Source: Candidatus Aenigmatarchaeota archaeon (lineage in GTDB: Archaea; Aenigmatarchaeota; Aenigmatarchaeia; QMZP01). From it: a stretch of DNA of 7,263 nt. Shown piece by piece: positions 6,478-7,263 of the stretch. The DNA is taken from NCBI GenBank assembly GCA_030672315.1, contig DAOVGQ010000015.1:1-7263 (forward strand), given 5' to 3'. Below the pieces are notes generated by a model, which saw only the letters and a program-made list of their open reading frames with translations, was not told where the DNA came from and searched no databases. Position 1 is the stretch's first letter. Each line of letters starts with the position of its first letter. Both the position numbers and the translations under genes were made by a program.

Positions 6478-7023
6478 ATGAAAGCAAGGTCCCTGCCCAT
6501 GGAGAGGGAGCCCCTGCTTCTGGAGGGAAACCCCCTGGATATTGCCAGCTCCAACCCCCAGGTGGAGGATGCGCGGCTCCTCCCTGCCAGGGACATTCCC
6601 GTTCAGGAATGGGTCAGGGAGGCCTGCAGCTCCTGCAAATACTACGGGAAATCCTGGTCATGCCCCCCCGGGGTTGGCAGCCCGGAACAGGCCCGCAGGA
6701 CCATCTCCAGCTACTCCCGCGCCATCTTCATCAGGTTCAAATCCTCCAGGGACAGAAAGCCCCTTGAGAGGGCTGTCCTTGATATCGAATCCTCCCTCAA
6801 AAAGGCTGGTTTTCCCAAAACCCTGGGCTTCTTTCCCAGCCCCTGCACAGCCTGCCCTGAATGCTCCTATCCCGGGCCCTGCCCCAGACCCGAGCTCTCC
6901 AGGCCAACAGGGGAGTCCTGGGGAATAGACCTCATGGATACCTCTGTAAGGGCAGGCCTCCCTGTAGAGCTGGTAAAGGAGGGCGAGGACTTCAGGCCTG
7001 TGACGCTCTTCCTGCTGGACTGA
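6478..7023 (+). CDS. DUF2284 family putative metal-binding protein
   Basis: 181 residues with seven cysteines in the pattern typical of DUF2284 proteins: CSSCKYYGKSWSCPPGVGSP (Cys 50, 53, 62) and PCTACPECSYPGPCPRPELSRP (Cys 123, 126, 129, 135), followed by GESWGIDLMDT (145-155). The family is described as predicted metal-binding; the Cys arrangement suggests an Fe-S cluster or zinc site, but which one, and what reaction if any, cannot be told from sequence. No signal peptide or membrane helix, so probably cytoplasmic. ATG 6478 is the first in-frame start after the preceding stop; a GGGG stretch 4 nt upstream is at best a weak SD, so translation may depend on coupling to the membrane protein. 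M8 (6499) is an alternative start. Last gene of the apparent leuS operon. Confidence 0.85.
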   Translation: MKARSLPMEREPLLLEGNPLDIASSNPQVEDARLLPARDIPVQEWVREACSSCKYYGKSWSCPPGVGSPEQARRTISSYSRAIFIRFKSSRDRKPLERAVLDIESSLKKAGFPKTLGFFPSPCTACPECSYPGPCPRPELSRPTGESWGIDLMDTSVRAGLPVELVKEGEDFRPVTLFLLD

Positions 7024-7040
7024 GGCTCTCCCAGACCCGA

Positions 7041-7048
7041 TTTAAATA
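7041..7048 (+). promoter_or_regulatory. TATA box for the right-edge gene
   Basis: TTTAAATA is a near-consensus archaeal TATA box centred about 24 bp before the ATG at 7068. With no SD before that ATG, this suggests a leaderless mRNA and a transcription unit separate from the leuS operon. No T-run terminator is visible between the two units. Confidence 0.65.
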
Positions 7049-7067
7049 TTAAAGCCACTATTCTACT

Positions 7068-7263
7068 ATGCTGTCTCCGAGGGATGTCCTTGAATACTAC
7101 TCAAGGGAGGATGTGCAGAAGGCCCTCCTCCAACTGGGCCGTAACAGGGAGGTCGTGGGAGTATTCAGGAACGGCAGCTTCGGGACAAGGCCCAATGTTA
7201 TTCTCTATCCCCAGGACATAATAACCATGGTGAAGTCCGGGGTCCAGGAGTTCCACTCAAGCC
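7068..7263 (+). CDS. N-terminus of a possible primase-related archaeal protein, 3' end outside the window
   Basis: ATG 7068 is followed by 65 open codons to the right edge. The visible part includes DVLEYYSREDVQKALL (6-21), NREVVGVFRNGSFGTRPNVI (26-45), and YPQDIITMVKSGVQEFHSS (47-65). From memory, the combination of YYSREDVQ, NREVVGVF, a SFGxRPN motif and GVxxFHxS resembles an archaeal family distantly related to the small, catalytic primase subunit. No catalytic residues are in view, so this name is tentative and a conserved hypothetical protein remains possible. The start is supported by the TATA box about 24 bp upstream. Codon use matches the neighbours. Confidence 0.7.
   Translation, partial: MLSPRDVLEYYSREDVQKALLQLGRNREVVGVFRNGSFGTRPNVILYPQDIITMVKSGVQEFHSS

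Noticed and set aside
6542..6928. A 128-codon plus-strand frame overlapping the DUF2284 gene
   Set aside because: Its Pro/Ala/Gly-rich product comes from reading GC-rich codons out of frame; the DUF2284 frame has the conserved cysteines.

Overview
The window looks like a stretch of archaeal chromosome. The evidence is a Hel308-type repair helicase, an archaeal/eukaryal-type leucyl-tRNA synthetase, AT-rich TATA boxes about 24-28 bp upstream of start codons that lack a 5' leader, and a Shine-Dalgarno (SD) site (GAGGTGAT) inside an operon. Coding regions are GC-rich at third positions and favour AGG for Arg and ATA for Ile. The exact lineage cannot be fixed from this sequence.

Layout, left to right. 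(1) Positions 1-1990, minus strand: hel308, cut by the left edge. Its first 663 codons are present, covering both RecA domains, the winged helix and most of the ratchet domain. (2) A 35-bp divergent promoter region, 1991-2025, appears to hold two opposed TATA boxes, one for hel308 and one for the next gene, both apparently leaderless. (3) 2026-2829, plus: a DUF362-family protein of unknown function. (4) 2830-3261: a 432-bp gap with no securely identified gene. It holds a strong TATA-like element, a GC-rich hairpin, two competing small ORF candidates on opposite strands, and the promoter and leader of leuS. (5) 3262-7023, plus: an apparent three-gene operon of leuS (complete), a 106-residue membrane protein whose GTG start overlaps the leuS stop, and a DUF2284 cysteine-rich putative metal-binding protein 7 bp further on. 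(6) 7068-7263, plus: the start of another apparently leaderless gene, whose N-terminus resembles an archaeal primase-related family. It is cut by the right edge.

Functionally the window mixes information processing (replication-fork repair helicase, possible primase-like protein, tRNA charging) with three poorly understood proteins (DUF362, the membrane protein, DUF2284). No mobile elements, CRISPR arrays, rRNA or tRNA genes were seen. The most interesting items are the membrane protein with an internal duplication, the compact divergent promoter, the unexplained 2880-3130 region, and an altered conserved motif in the LeuRS catalytic domain.
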